From positions 1 through 34,440 of the forward strand of contig JAFSRW010000039.1 in assembly GCA_017445925.1 (NCBI GenBank): a DNA stretch of 34,440 bases. Reading direction: 5' to 3'. Made by a program: the position numbers and the translations under genes. The notes below the pieces were generated by a model, which saw only the letters and a list, made by a program, of their open reading frames with translations, was not told the DNA's origin and ran no database searches. Position 1 is the first letter of the stretch; each line of letters starts with the position of its first letter. This DNA is from Bacteroidaceae bacterium. Lineage in GTDB: Bacteria > Bacteroidota > Bacteroidia > Bacteroidales > Bacteroidaceae. Below are positions 16,226-24,332 of the stretch, one piece after another.

Positions 16226-17458
16226 ATGATGAAAGAACTTCTTCTTACAACAGCCTTGCTTTCGAGTCTAGTTACATCGCATTACGACATTGATATGACA
16301 CGCCCACAACCGTCCTATACTGATAGCCTGGGATATGGCTATGAACGTGGGACAGTTGCCTTATCCAAAAAACAGACGGCACCCATGTTTTTCTCCATGA
16401 AGGTTCCGGAAGGCGATTACAAGGTTACCGTAACCTTAGGCAGCAAGCAATATGCCGGCGTTACATCCGTTCGAAGTGAGACACGCCGTATGGTTGTGGA
16501 CAGAATAGCAACTCGAAAGGGGGAACTGCGTGATGTAACGTTCAACGTTAATGTACATACACCATATATTGATGATAAAAAGAGCGTTGGACTTCATAAC
16601 CGAGAAAAGACAGACTGGGGATGGGACGATCGTCTGACGCTTGAGTTTAACGGTGATGCCCCTGCTGTTAGCCGTATCCGTGTTGAGCCCAACACTCCTG
16701 CATGTAAAATATGGCTCTGCGGTAACAGCACTGTTACTGATCAAGACGGAGAGCCATACGCCAGTTGGGGGCAGATGCTTCCCTTCTGGTTTACAGAACA
16801 GGTTTCAGTTGAGAATATTGCCATGAGCGGACTGCGTACCACATCGTTCATTCAGCAGAACAGATTAGAGAAGATTAAGAAAGAATTGAGAAAGGGCGAC
16901 TATGTCCTCATCGAATTTGGGCACAACGATGAGAAAGACCGTCATTCAGGGAGTGGAGCATGGTATAACTTCACAACGAACCTAAAAACCTTCATTGATG
17001 ATTTGCGCCCCTTGGGTGCCCGCATCATTCTTTTAACACCCACAGAACGCCGAAATTTCCAAGACGGGAAGGCGCAGCCTACGCACGGCGACTATCCAGC
17101 CGCTATCCGTACTGTAGCAGAACGTGAGCAGATTCCGCTCATTGATTTAACAGAAGCAACTACAACGCTCTTTAATGCTATGGGTGAGGAAGGTAGCAAA
17201 CATCTGCTGGTACACTATCCCATGGGTTCTTTCCCTGGCCAGCAGACAGAACTGAAGGACAATACCCACGCCAATGCCTTTGGCGCATTTGAGATAAGTA
17301 AACTTGTTATTGAAGGCATGAAACAGCTGAACATCGACCTGATAGGCTATTTACGTAATGAATGGCCAGGATTCAGCCCTTCAAAGCCCGATGACTGGCA
17401 GCAGTTCTATTGGCCGCTAACCCCATCAGGATATACCGAGAAGCCTGCTGGTAATTAA
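16226..17458 (+). CDS. exported SGNH/GDSL esterase, rhamnogalacturonan acetylesterase-like (CE12 type)
   Basis: A 410-residue protein with a short signal-like N-terminus (MMKELLLTTALLSSLV). Residues about 20-155 form a beta-rich carbohydrate-binding-like domain. The esterase domain then starts with WLCGNSTVTD, where the nucleophile is Ser168. Block III is FGHNDEKD, and the catalytic Asp-His pair is in DNTHANAFGAFE near the C-terminus. This set matches rhamnogalacturonan acetylesterases that remove acetyl groups from pectin. The convergent GH43 gene, 19 bp away, supports a polysaccharide role. No SusC/SusD pair is in the window. ATG 16226 is chosen because it follows the -7 box. Confidence 0.82.
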   Translation: MMKELLLTTALLSSLVTSHYDIDMTRPQPSYTDSLGYGYERGTVALSKKQTAPMFFSMKVPEGDYKVTVTLGSKQYAGVTSVRSETRRMVVDRIATRKGELRDVTFNVNVHTPYIDDKKSVGLHNREKTDWGWDDRLTLEFNGDAPAVSRIRVEPNTPACKIWLCGNSTVTDQDGEPYASWGQMLPFWFTEQVSVENIAMSGLRTTSFIQQNRLEKIKKELRKGDYVLIEFGHNDEKDRHSGSGAWYNFTTNLKTFIDDLRPLGARIILLTPTERRNFQDGKAQPTHGDYPAAIRTVAEREQIPLIDLTEATTTLFNAMGEEGSKHLLVHYPMGSFPGQQTELKDNTHANAFGAFEISKLVIEGMKQLNIDLIGYLRNEWPGFSPSKPDDWQQFYWPLTPSGYTEKPAGN

Positions 17459-17477
17459 GGAGGAATCTGTCCTCAGC

Positions 17478-18467
17478 TTATTTGCGCACCTTAATCTTAT
17501 TGGCCTTAACGCCTTCGAAGGTCATCTTTACGGGTTTGATGGTACCGTCGGGGTTAAACTCCAATTTGTCGATACACGTTACTCGATGATTACCATCCGT
17601 CTCTTCCAAAGGACGGCGGTGATAGATGATGTAATACTCATCTTTGCCTGGAACCTTGATAACGCTATGATGACCAGCTCCACGAGCTATACTCTCATCA
17701 CGCTCTAATATCTTTCCAATGCGCTGGAAGGGACCAAAAGGACTATCAGCAATAGCGTATGCAACACAATAGTCGGGACCAGTCCAACCACCCTCGCTCC
17801 ACATGAAGTAATACTTTCCATTACGCTTGAGCATAAAAGGACCTTCAACGTAAGTCTGGCTGGGCGTTACCTCATGGAATTTCTGACCATCCTCCCAAGG
17901 TACTATGCTAAGAAGGTCGGGGCTGAGTTTGCAGACGTTACAATGGCGCCAGCCACCATAGAACATATAGTACTGACCATCATCATCGCGGAAGACGAAC
18001 TGGTCAATGGGTTGAGCTCCGTTCACTATCTCATTAATAAGAGGCTTACCCAACGCATCAACGTATGGGCCTTCAGGCTTATCAGAAACTGCTACACCGA
18101 TTCCACCAACTTCGCCCTCGTGAACATCATTACCACCAAAGAAGAGATAGTACTTATTGTTGGCCTCAATGATGGCTGGAGCCCACAGAGCCATATGCAG
18201 CCATGGGATGTTCTTCTGTTCCAGAACTCGCTCGTGCTTGGTCCAGTTAACCAAATCAGTACTGCTGAAAGCATCAAAGTGTAGCTGCTGTTTGTAAGGA
18301 GCACTATAGGTTGGAAAAATCCAATACTTTCCGTCAAGGACAGCACCTTCAGGGTCGGCATACCAACCCTGAGCAATGGGATTACCACTGGTTTTCTTCT
18401 TTTTGGCATCAAGTGAATTGCCTGCTACACAGAGCAGTGCCAACGCAATGATAATGGTTCTTTTCAT
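17478..18467 (-). CDS. exported glycoside hydrolase family 43 protein
   Basis: A 329-residue protein with a signal peptide (MKRTIIIALALLCVAG). It is a single five-bladed beta-propeller GH43 domain. The general base is Asp38 in GWYADPEG, the pKa modulator is Asp155 in PIDQFVFRDDDG, and the general acid is Glu208 in YVEGPFMLKRNGKYY. WAPAI and HHSVIK, also typical, are present. Members cleave arabinose or xylose side chains; an alpha-L-arabinofuranosidase is likely, with beta-xylosidase possible. The gene lies downstream of a 54-residue protein gene; the gap is filled by repeat arrays. Confidence 0.85.
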   Translation of the reverse strand: MKRTIIIALALLCVAGNSLDAKKKKTSGNPIAQGWYADPEGAVLDGKYWIFPTYSAPYKQQLHFDAFSSTDLVNWTKHERVLEQKNIPWLHMALWAPAIIEANNKYYLFFGGNDVHEGEVGGIGVAVSDKPEGPYVDALGKPLINEIVNGAQPIDQFVFRDDDGQYYMFYGGWRHCNVCKLSPDLLSIVPWEDGQKFHEVTPSQTYVEGPFMLKRNGKYYFMWSEGGWTGPDYCVAYAIADSPFGPFQRIGKILERDESIARGAGHHSVIKVPGKDEYYIIYHRRPLEETDGNHRVTCIDKLEFNPDGTIKPVKMTFEGVKANKIKVRK

Positions 18468-18481
18468 GTTGTTAATTATTA

Positions 18482-18539
18482 TTTTTCGTTTTTCGTTTTT
18501 GTTTTCGTTAGCGTTAACGTTAACGTTAACGTTATCGTT
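18482..18539. repeat. heptamer array followed by hexamer array
   Basis: 18482-18509 holds four 7-bp units (TTTTTCG, TTTTTCG, TTTTTGT, TTTCGTT). 18510-18539 holds five 6-bp units (AGCGTT, AACGTT, AACGTT, AACGTT, ATCGTT). The stop codon of the 54-residue ORF (18538-18540) is at the end of the hexamer array. The lengths are again 28 and 30 bp. Confidence 0.85.
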
Positions 18540-18702
18540 AGGTCGCCTTAAACTCTCCTCCTATCCATTCTGTAGCTTCTTCCTCTTGTTCCAGCAGATG
18601 AAAAGAAAGCAAAGTTCCGTCTTCTGCCAACTCCACCACCAAGGGACCTTCCACTACCCTGCCCTCTGGAGTCCTGAGCCTATGATATCCACGTTTAATC
18701 AT
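18538..18702 (-). CDS. small conserved-looking protein, 54 residues
   Basis: The ORF runs from ATG 18702 to TAA 18538-18540. Its start overlaps the stop of the DUF4296 lipoprotein gene (ATGA), a strong sign of a coupled gene. The protein starts MIKRGYHRLRTPEGRVVEG, then a strand-rich LVVELAEDGTLLSFHLL and an acidic tail EQEEEATEWIGGEF. It has no signal peptide or cysteines. The composition looks real rather than chance, with beta-hairpin-like alternation. Function unknown; it is the last gene of the ileS-dksA-lspA-DUF4296 operon. Confidence 0.7.
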   Translation of the reverse strand: MIKRGYHRLRTPEGRVVEGPLVVELAEDGTLLSFHLLEQEEEATEWIGGEFKAT

Positions 18703-19703
18703 AACTGGTAGCGACGGCGGACTTTCCTATTCCCTTGGTTGCGCCTTGTGTTATAGTTACGCAGCGGCTTCTCCTTGGTGACATTAATCTTCTTGTCGTG
18801 CTGCTGCATTTCACGAATCTCCAAAGGAGTGAGGCGCTTCTCGGATGAAGCCGGCAAGGTATCATGAAGTAAGGAATCAGTTGACGTAGAATCCACAGCC
18901 GTGGTATCCTTCTTCTCAGGATGCATACGAATCATGGAGATATCCTGTAAGAGGAGAACCATCAGACCTTTCTCGTTGGGCTGGAATGTAGGCATAAACA
19001 CAAAGCCGTTCATCTTGCGCAGCATAACTGTATCAAGCGGTGCAGTAGGTGTGAACCTTAAATCAAAGTTATTGTTGCCACGGATAGGCTGTGTAACACT
19101 TACAACGGAGTCGTTATCGTATTGCAAGGTAAAGACAGCGTATGTCTCGCGGTCAAATCCCTGAGTAATATACTGCGTATGGAAATGCCAGATAAAGGCA
19201 TCGCCCTTCTGGAAGGTACTATCAGAAGAGATAGTAAACTGGTAGATGTTCTGAAGCCTGTTGGGGATGATGCATGCATTGGAATGGTCTGTCCAGATGT
19301 TAGCTGTATCGCCCTGATTGGTAAGATGCGAGTACTGGTTATGTGTGGCTCGCGCATCCACGCCGAATTTCTCGGCCTGAGCCTGAACCTTCAGACTTAC
19401 ATTCTTGTATATCTCAAAGAATTTCTCGGAATGTTCGAAATAATAGACCAGCGATGAATCAAATTCCGCCTCTGTAATATGGTGCTTCTTAAAGACTGCC
19501 TGAATATATTTGTAGCGGGTGGCTTCAAGGTCTCCCTCGTTGGCAGCCTCAGCCATTCCCTGTGCCAGATGGTAGTCCACCATCACCTTCTCCATCTTTC
19601 CTTCCGAAAGGATTCCCTTAGGTCTTTTGGGCTTGCATCCCATAAGAAAGAAACAGAGTAGGCTCAGGCAAAGGAAAGCAGAAGCATTACCCATCCTCAT
19701 CAT
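18699..19703 (-). CDS. DUF4296-domain lipoprotein
   Basis: A 334-residue protein with a lipoprotein signal (hydrophobic FLCLSLLCFFLMGC, lipobox cysteine near residue 24). Residues about 34-115 show the DUF4296 pattern: ILSEGKMEKVMVDYHLAQG, then YKYIQAVFKKHHITEAEFDSSLVYY and the F-E-K-F helix. The middle is beta-rich and the C-terminal 70 residues are basic (RNYNTRRNQGNRKVRRRY). It is unusual for a lipoprotein to end so positively charged. ATG 19703 lies within the end of lspA (17-bp overlap); a TTG 9 bp upstream is less likely. Being encoded with lspA fits, since LspA would process it. Confidence 0.8.
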   Translation of the reverse strand: MMRMGNASAFLCLSLLCFFLMGCKPKRPKGILSEGKMEKVMVDYHLAQGMAEAANEGDLEATRYKYIQAVFKKHHITEAEFDSSLVYYFEHSEKFFEIYKNVSLKVQAQAEKFGVDARATHNQYSHLTNQGDTANIWTDHSNACIIPNRLQNIYQFTISSDSTFQKGDAFIWHFHTQYITQGFDRETYAVFTLQYDNDSVVSVTQPIRGNNNFDLRFTPTAPLDTVMLRKMNGFVFMPTFQPNEKGLMVLLLQDISMIRMHPEKKDTTAVDSTSTDSLLHDTLPASSEKRLTPLEIREMQQHDKKINVTKEKPLRNYNTRRNQGNRKVRRRYQL

Positions 19704-20307
19704 AGCGGACAACCTTTCTGTTATAAAAGATAAGTATTGCCATTACACCACACGATATGCAGGCGTCAGCAAAATTGAAGATGGGACTGAAAAAGATAAA
19801 ATGCTGACCATGCAACAAGGGAACCCAGGTGGGCCAATCCCACTCAACCAACGGGAAGTAGAACATATCAACCACTTTCCCGAGGAACAACTTATCGTAA
19901 CCGGTTCCCCAGCTGACAAATTCGGCCACTATGGGAGCAGGCGGATTATTAAAGATCATACCGTAAAAGACACAATCGAAAATATTGCCTGCTGCACCGG
20001 CCAGTATAAGATTCAGACAAACCAGACACCCCCATCCTATTCCCTTGCGTATATGCTTGGCAATAAAATATATAAGGTATGAAACAGCTATGATACGGAA
20101 CGAGGTAAGAAAGAACTTATCAAAGAGTTCCATACCGAAAGCCATTCCGCGATTCTCCGTAAAGACTATCTGGAACCAATCCGTTACGTGGATGCTCTGA
20201 TGCAGGTACATACTCGTCTTTACAGCTATCTTTATAAGCTGGTCGGCACAGAGCATGGCCACGGAGAATATCACGCTGAAGAGCGTCTGTTTCTGTCTGC
20301 GTGTCAT
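19687..20307 (-). CDS. lspA: lipoprotein signal peptidase (signal peptidase II)
   Basis: A 206-residue inner-membrane aspartyl protease that removes signal peptides from prolipoproteins. Four transmembrane segments are visible. The catalytic aspartates are Asp111 in AAGNIFDCVFYG and Asp181 in IFNFADACISCG; the ENRGMAFG motif (51-58) is also conserved. Compared with about 160 residues in E. coli it is longer, because of a periplasmic insertion between the two aspartates, as in other Bacteroidota. It overlaps the DUF4296 gene and lies 5 bp after the dksA-like gene. Confidence 0.93.
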   Translation of the reverse strand: MTRRQKQTLFSVIFSVAMLCADQLIKIAVKTSMYLHQSIHVTDWFQIVFTENRGMAFGMELFDKFFLTSFRIIAVSYLIYFIAKHIRKGIGWGCLVCLNLILAGAAGNIFDCVFYGMIFNNPPAPIVAEFVSWGTGYDKLFLGKVVDMFYFPLVEWDWPTWVPLLHGQHFIFFSPIFNFADACISCGVMAILIFYNRKVVRYDEDG

Positions 20308-20312
20308 AAAGT

Positions 20313-20702
20313 TTACTTGCGTTTGTCGCGGGCGTTCTTAGCCTCTATGCTGAGGGTTGCATGGGGAACCAGACGAAGGCGCTCCTTGGGAATCAGCTTG
20401 CCTGTCTCGCGGCAGATACCATACGTCTTGTTGTTGATGCGAACCAATGCCTGCTCCAAACCCTGAATGAACTTCTGGGTACGAACGGCCATGTTCATGA
20501 GCGTCTCCTTCGACAAAGCCTCTGAACCTTCTTCCAACTGATGATAGGTAGGTGCTGTATCATCAACACCATTGTCGTTACGACGTGTCAGTTGATCCAT
20601 ATAAGCTTCATAGTCACGACGTGTGACTGCCAACTTGTCCAGGATAATCTGGCGGAACTCTTCCAGTTCCTCGTCAGAATAACGTTTCTTTTCTTCTTCC
20701 AT
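20313..20702 (-). CDS. DksA/TraR-family protein lacking zinc ligands
   Basis: A 129-residue protein with an N-terminal coiled-coil region (about 8-95) and a C-terminal DksA-type fold YGICRETGKLIPKERLRLVP. Canonical DksA binds RNA polymerase and ppGpp and carries four cysteines. Here only Cys97 remains: the other positions read Thr, Ser and Ala, so a zinc finger cannot form. Bacteroidota members commonly show this loss, and some DksA-like proteins work without zinc. It may still act on RNA polymerase. It lies 2 bp from ileS and 5 bp from lspA in the same operon. Confidence 0.85.
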   Translation of the reverse strand: MEEEKKRYSDEELEEFRQIILDKLAVTRRDYEAYMDQLTRRNDNGVDDTAPTYHQLEEGSEALSKETLMNMAVRTQKFIQGLEQALVRINNKTYGICRETGKLIPKERLRLVPHATLSIEAKNARDKRK

Positions 20703-20704
20703 GA

Positions 20705-23700
20705 TTAGTTATTTTTTTTTATTGTTAGTTCTTCACCTAAAGAGATACTATCTGCCAATACCTGAGTTGTGATGTACTCGCCAAAGGTCTTTACGCATGC
20801 CTCATTATCTGCATTCGTAGGAACGGTTACAACTATGCGGTCTGTTATCTCAAGGCCAGTATCTTTACGCATCTGCTGAATGCTGCGAACCAGTTCACGA
20901 GCCACGCCTTCCAGACGCAACTCAGGTGTGATGGTGATATCCAAGGCTACAGTCAGTACACCCTCGCTGGTGACGCTCCATCCAGGCATATCCTGTGCAG
21001 AAATCTCTACATCCTCGCGTGTCAGCTCATAATCTGTACCTTCCACATTGATGGTGATGGTGCCGTTCTCCAGCTGAGCTATCTGCTCCTGACTTAGGGC
21101 GGTAACCACCTCTGCAGCAGCCTTCATCTGCTTGCCAAACTTTTTACCCATCACACGGAAATTGGGTTTCACGCTCTTCTCTACCATCTGACCCTCAACG
21201 AACTCTATCTCCTTGATGTTCAGTTCTTCCAGAATAATCTGCTTGAGGAAGATGATACCATCCTTTATGCTGCTGTCTGTAACAGGAATGGCAATACGCT
21301 GCAAGGGCTGGCGCACACCAATCTTCTCCTTCTTACGCAGAGACAGAGCCATAGAACAGATCTTCTGAACGATGTCCATATTCTGCTCGAGGGACTTATC
21401 TATAACGCTCTCGTTAGCAACGGGATAGCTATCCAGATGTACGCTTGTCTTAGCCTGACCAAAGGTTAGGTCTCTGTACAGACGGTCTGCAAAGAAAGGA
21501 GAAATAGGAGCAATCAGCTTGCTGACAGTTAGCAGACACTCATACAGGGTCTGATAGCATGCCAACTTGTCCTGCTGCAGGCCTTCGCCCCACAGACGCT
21601 TCTTGGCCAGACGTACATACCAGTTACTCAGGTTGTCGATAACAAATGTCTGAATGGCACGACCTGCACGTGTAGGCTCATAGTCGTCCAGCGCCTCTGT
21701 CACCTCTTTAATAAGAGTATTCAGCTGACTGATAATCCAACGGTCGAAAAGGGCACGCTCAGCGTATGGAACCTGAGGCTGAGAGTTGTCCCAACCATCC
21801 ACATTGGCGTACATAGCCAGTAGGCTGTAGGTCTGATGCAGTTTTACAAAGAAGCTGCCGCTGACCTCCTTTACACCATCAGGGTCGAAACTCAGATTGT
21901 CCCAAGGAGCTGAGTTGGTGACCATATACCAGCGTACAGGGTCTGTTCCGTATGTTTCGATACACTCAAACGGATTGATAACGTTACCCAGACGCTTTGA
22001 CATCTTAATACCATTCTTGTCAAGTACCAGGCCATTGCTGATAACTGCCTTATATGCTACACTATCAAACACCATGGTGGCAATAGCATGCAATGTAAAG
22101 AACCATCCGCGGGTCTGGTCTACACCCTCGGCAATAAAATCGGCAGGATAGCATACACGGCTGTCCAGCGCCTCCTTATTCTCAAAGGGGTAATGAACCT
22201 GAGCGTATGGCATAGCACCTGAGTCGAACCAAACGTCAATGAGGTCCAGTTCGCGTGTCAGCACATCGCCGTTCTTACCTACCAACTTAATATCATCCAC
22301 GTAGGGACGGTGCAGGTCTATCTTGTCATAGTTCTCCTGACTCATATCGCCAGGGACAAAACCTTTATCCTTGAACGGATTGCTGGACATAACACCAGCA
22401 GCAACAGCTTTCTCTATCTCGTTGTAGAGTTCCTCTACACTACCGATGCAGATTTCCTCCTTGGTGTCGCGATTGCGCCAGATGGGCAAGGGAGTACCCC
22501 AATAACGGCTACGGGAAAGGTTCCAATCGTTCAGGTTCTCCAGCCACTTGCCAAAACGGCCTGTACCAGTGGCTTCGGGCTTCCACTTGATAGTCTTGTT
22601 CAGTTCCACCATACGGTCCTTGCAGGCAGTAGAGCGGATGAACCAAGAATCCAAGGGATAATAAAGCACAGGCTTATCGGTACGCCAACAATGAGGATAG
22701 TTGTGTACATGCTTCTCAATCTTGAAGGCACTACCCTCTTCCTTCATCTCCAGGCAAAGTACTACGTTCAGGTCCATATCCTTGTTGGCAGCCTTCTCGT
22801 CATACTTACCATCCTGATTGTATTTGGGGTCGTAAGCGTTCTTTACATAGGCTCCGCTATGCTTCCAATAAGAATCATTAACACAAGTAGTTACAAATTC
22901 CGGATTCATATCTTCCTTCATGAAATACTTTCCCTGGAAATCAACCATTGGACGGGTATCGCCAGCCTTGTCTATAATAAATAAGGAAGGTATACCGGCA
23001 TCTTTGGCAACCTTGGCGTCATCGGCACCAAAGGTAGGAGCAATGTGTACGATACCTGTACCGTCCTCAGTAGTAACATAGTCACCAGGGATAACGCGGA
23101 AAGCCTCGGCACTCTTCTCCACCACCTTGTCGCCTTCTAATGCACATGGCTTCACCCAAGGCATCAGCTGCTGATAGTGCAGGCCAACCAAGTCTGTACC
23201 TTTACCACGCCACAGTATCTCCAGTTCCTTACCTTCTTCAGCCTGGAAATAAGCGCTCAAACGACTTTCTGCCAAGATGTAAACAGCCTCTTCACCGCTA
23301 TAGGGATTATTGCCCTTAACTGCCACATAGTCAATCTTAGGGCCAACGCACAATGCCGTATTCGAAGGCAATGTCCAAGGCGTAGTGGTCCAAGCGAGAA
23401 TGTATACAGACCCCCCATCCCCCTTAAGGGGGAGTCCTTCACCAGTATTCCCCCTTAAGGGGGTCAGGGGGTCTACCTTAAACTGCGCTGTAACCGTGGT
23501 ATCTTTCACATCACGGTAGCAACCCGGTTGGTTCAACTCGTGGCTGGAAAGACCCGTTCCGGCAGCGGGACTATAAGGCTGAATGGTATAACCCTTATAC
23601 AGCAGGTCTTTATTATAAAGTTGCTGCAGGAGCCACCACAGACTCTCAATGTACTTATTATCGTATGTAATGTACGGATGCTCCAGATCCACCCAGTAAC

Positions 23701-24121
23701 CCATCTTATTGGTTAGGTCGGACCACTCATCGGTGTACATCATCACATTCTTCTTACAAGCGTTGTTGTAATCATCCACGCTAATCTTCTTGCCGATATC
23801 CTCCTTGGTAATGCCTAAGCTCTTCTCTACGCTCAACTCTACGGGCAGTCCGTGCGTGTCCCAACCCGCCTTACGCTTTACCTGGAATCCCTGCATGGTC
23901 TTATAGCGCAGGAAAGTATCTTTGATGGTACGACCCATCACATGGTGAATGCCAGGATGTCCGTTGGCCGATGGAGGGCCCTCAAAGAAGATGAAAGCTG
24001 GGCAGCCTTCGCGTTCCGTAATGCTTCTATGGAAAAGGTCTTCACCCTTCCACTGCTCCAGAACCTCCTTATTGACATCACTGAGATTCAACTTATTATG
24101 CTCTGCAAATTTCTTGCTCAT
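20705..24121 (-). CDS. ileS: isoleucyl-tRNA synthetase (archaeal/eukaryotic-type)
   Basis: A 1138-residue class I aminoacyl-tRNA synthetase that charges tRNA-Ile and edits valine. The HIGH motif is NGHPGIHH (53-60), KMSKR is at 706-710, and the CP1 editing region contains the Thr-rich WTTTPWTLPSN just after residue 240. The GIHH signature and the C-terminal layout point to the IleRS2 clade, whose members are often mupirocin-insensitive; that is inference. Residues 217-238 are encoded by a GC-rich inverted-repeat element inserted in frame and look foreign to the family. It is the first gene of an operon with a strong promoter. Confidence 0.93.
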   Translation of the reverse strand: MSKKFAEHNKLNLSDVNKEVLEQWKGEDLFHRSITEREGCPAFIFFEGPPSANGHPGIHHVMGRTIKDTFLRYKTMQGFQVKRKAGWDTHGLPVELSVEKSLGITKEDIGKKISVDDYNNACKKNVMMYTDEWSDLTNKMGYWVDLEHPYITYDNKYIESLWWLLQQLYNKDLLYKGYTIQPYSPAAGTGLSSHELNQPGCYRDVKDTTVTAQFKVDPLTPLRGNTGEGLPLKGDGGSVYILAWTTTPWTLPSNTALCVGPKIDYVAVKGNNPYSGEEAVYILAESRLSAYFQAEEGKELEILWRGKGTDLVGLHYQQLMPWVKPCALEGDKVVEKSAEAFRVIPGDYVTTEDGTGIVHIAPTFGADDAKVAKDAGIPSLFIIDKAGDTRPMVDFQGKYFMKEDMNPEFVTTCVNDSYWKHSGAYVKNAYDPKYNQDGKYDEKAANKDMDLNVVLCLEMKEEGSAFKIEKHVHNYPHCWRTDKPVLYYPLDSWFIRSTACKDRMVELNKTIKWKPEATGTGRFGKWLENLNDWNLSRSRYWGTPLPIWRNRDTKEEICIGSVEELYNEIEKAVAAGVMSSNPFKDKGFVPGDMSQENYDKIDLHRPYVDDIKLVGKNGDVLTRELDLIDVWFDSGAMPYAQVHYPFENKEALDSRVCYPADFIAEGVDQTRGWFFTLHAIATMVFDSVAYKAVISNGLVLDKNGIKMSKRLGNVINPFECIETYGTDPVRWYMVTNSAPWDNLSFDPDGVKEVSGSFFVKLHQTYSLLAMYANVDGWDNSQPQVPYAERALFDRWIISQLNTLIKEVTEALDDYEPTRAGRAIQTFVIDNLSNWYVRLAKKRLWGEGLQQDKLACYQTLYECLLTVSKLIAPISPFFADRLYRDLTFGQAKTSVHLDSYPVANESVIDKSLEQNMDIVQKICSMALSLRKKEKIGVRQPLQRIAIPVTDSSIKDGIIFLKQIILEELNIKEIEFVEGQMVEKSVKPNFRVMGKKFGKQMKAAAEVVTALSQEQIAQLENGTITINVEGTDYELTREDVEISAQDMPGWSVTSEGVLTVALDITITPELRLEGVARELVRSIQQMRKDTGLEITDRIVVTVPTNADNEACVKTFGEYITTQVLADSISLGEELTIKKNN
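23409..23473. mobile_element. REPIN-like element inserted in frame in ileS
   Basis: A 65-bp element bounded by GACCCC and GGGGTC. It holds two copies of CCCCCTTAAGGGGG (one near each end), each self-complementary and also able to pair with the other. Its ends match the element at 131-264. On the coding strand it adds about 22 codons (D-P-L-T-P-L-R-G ... G-D-G-G-S) with no stop. No clear target duplication is visible. Confidence 0.85.
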
Positions 24122-24158
24122 ATCGCACTTTATTTAATACCTTGTTTAATTTGGGGTG

Positions 24159-24190
24159 CAAAGATAGCAAAAAACAACATAACAACCAAA
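24159..24190 (-). promoter_or_regulatory. ileS operon promoter
   Basis: On the minus strand TTTG (24187-24190), a 20-bp spacer and TATCTTTG (24159-24166). The expected leader is about 30 bases. No T-box-like structure is visible in such a short leader. Confidence 0.75.
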
Positions 24191-24300
24191 TTTTATCTGG
24201 GATTTTCATTATTCCGCCTAAAGGTGATACTAAAGGCATTTTCCCTCATTCTAAAATATAATTGTATTCGAATACTCTTCATATAATGGAAATTTTGCAT

Positions 24301-24308
24301 TATCTTTG
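24301..24308 (+). promoter_or_regulatory. -7 box of the ABC exporter gene
   Basis: TATCTTTG lies 24 bases before ATG 24333. The -33 position has no TTTG. The box overlaps a TTG that could give a longer reading, which argues for the ATG start. Confidence 0.5.
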
Positions 24309-24332
24309 CACAGCCAAAAAGATATAAGCAAT

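Noticed and set aside
22310-22984. Plus-strand reading frame opposite ileS
   Set aside because: Antisense shadow of the IleRS gene with no promoter and no family motif.
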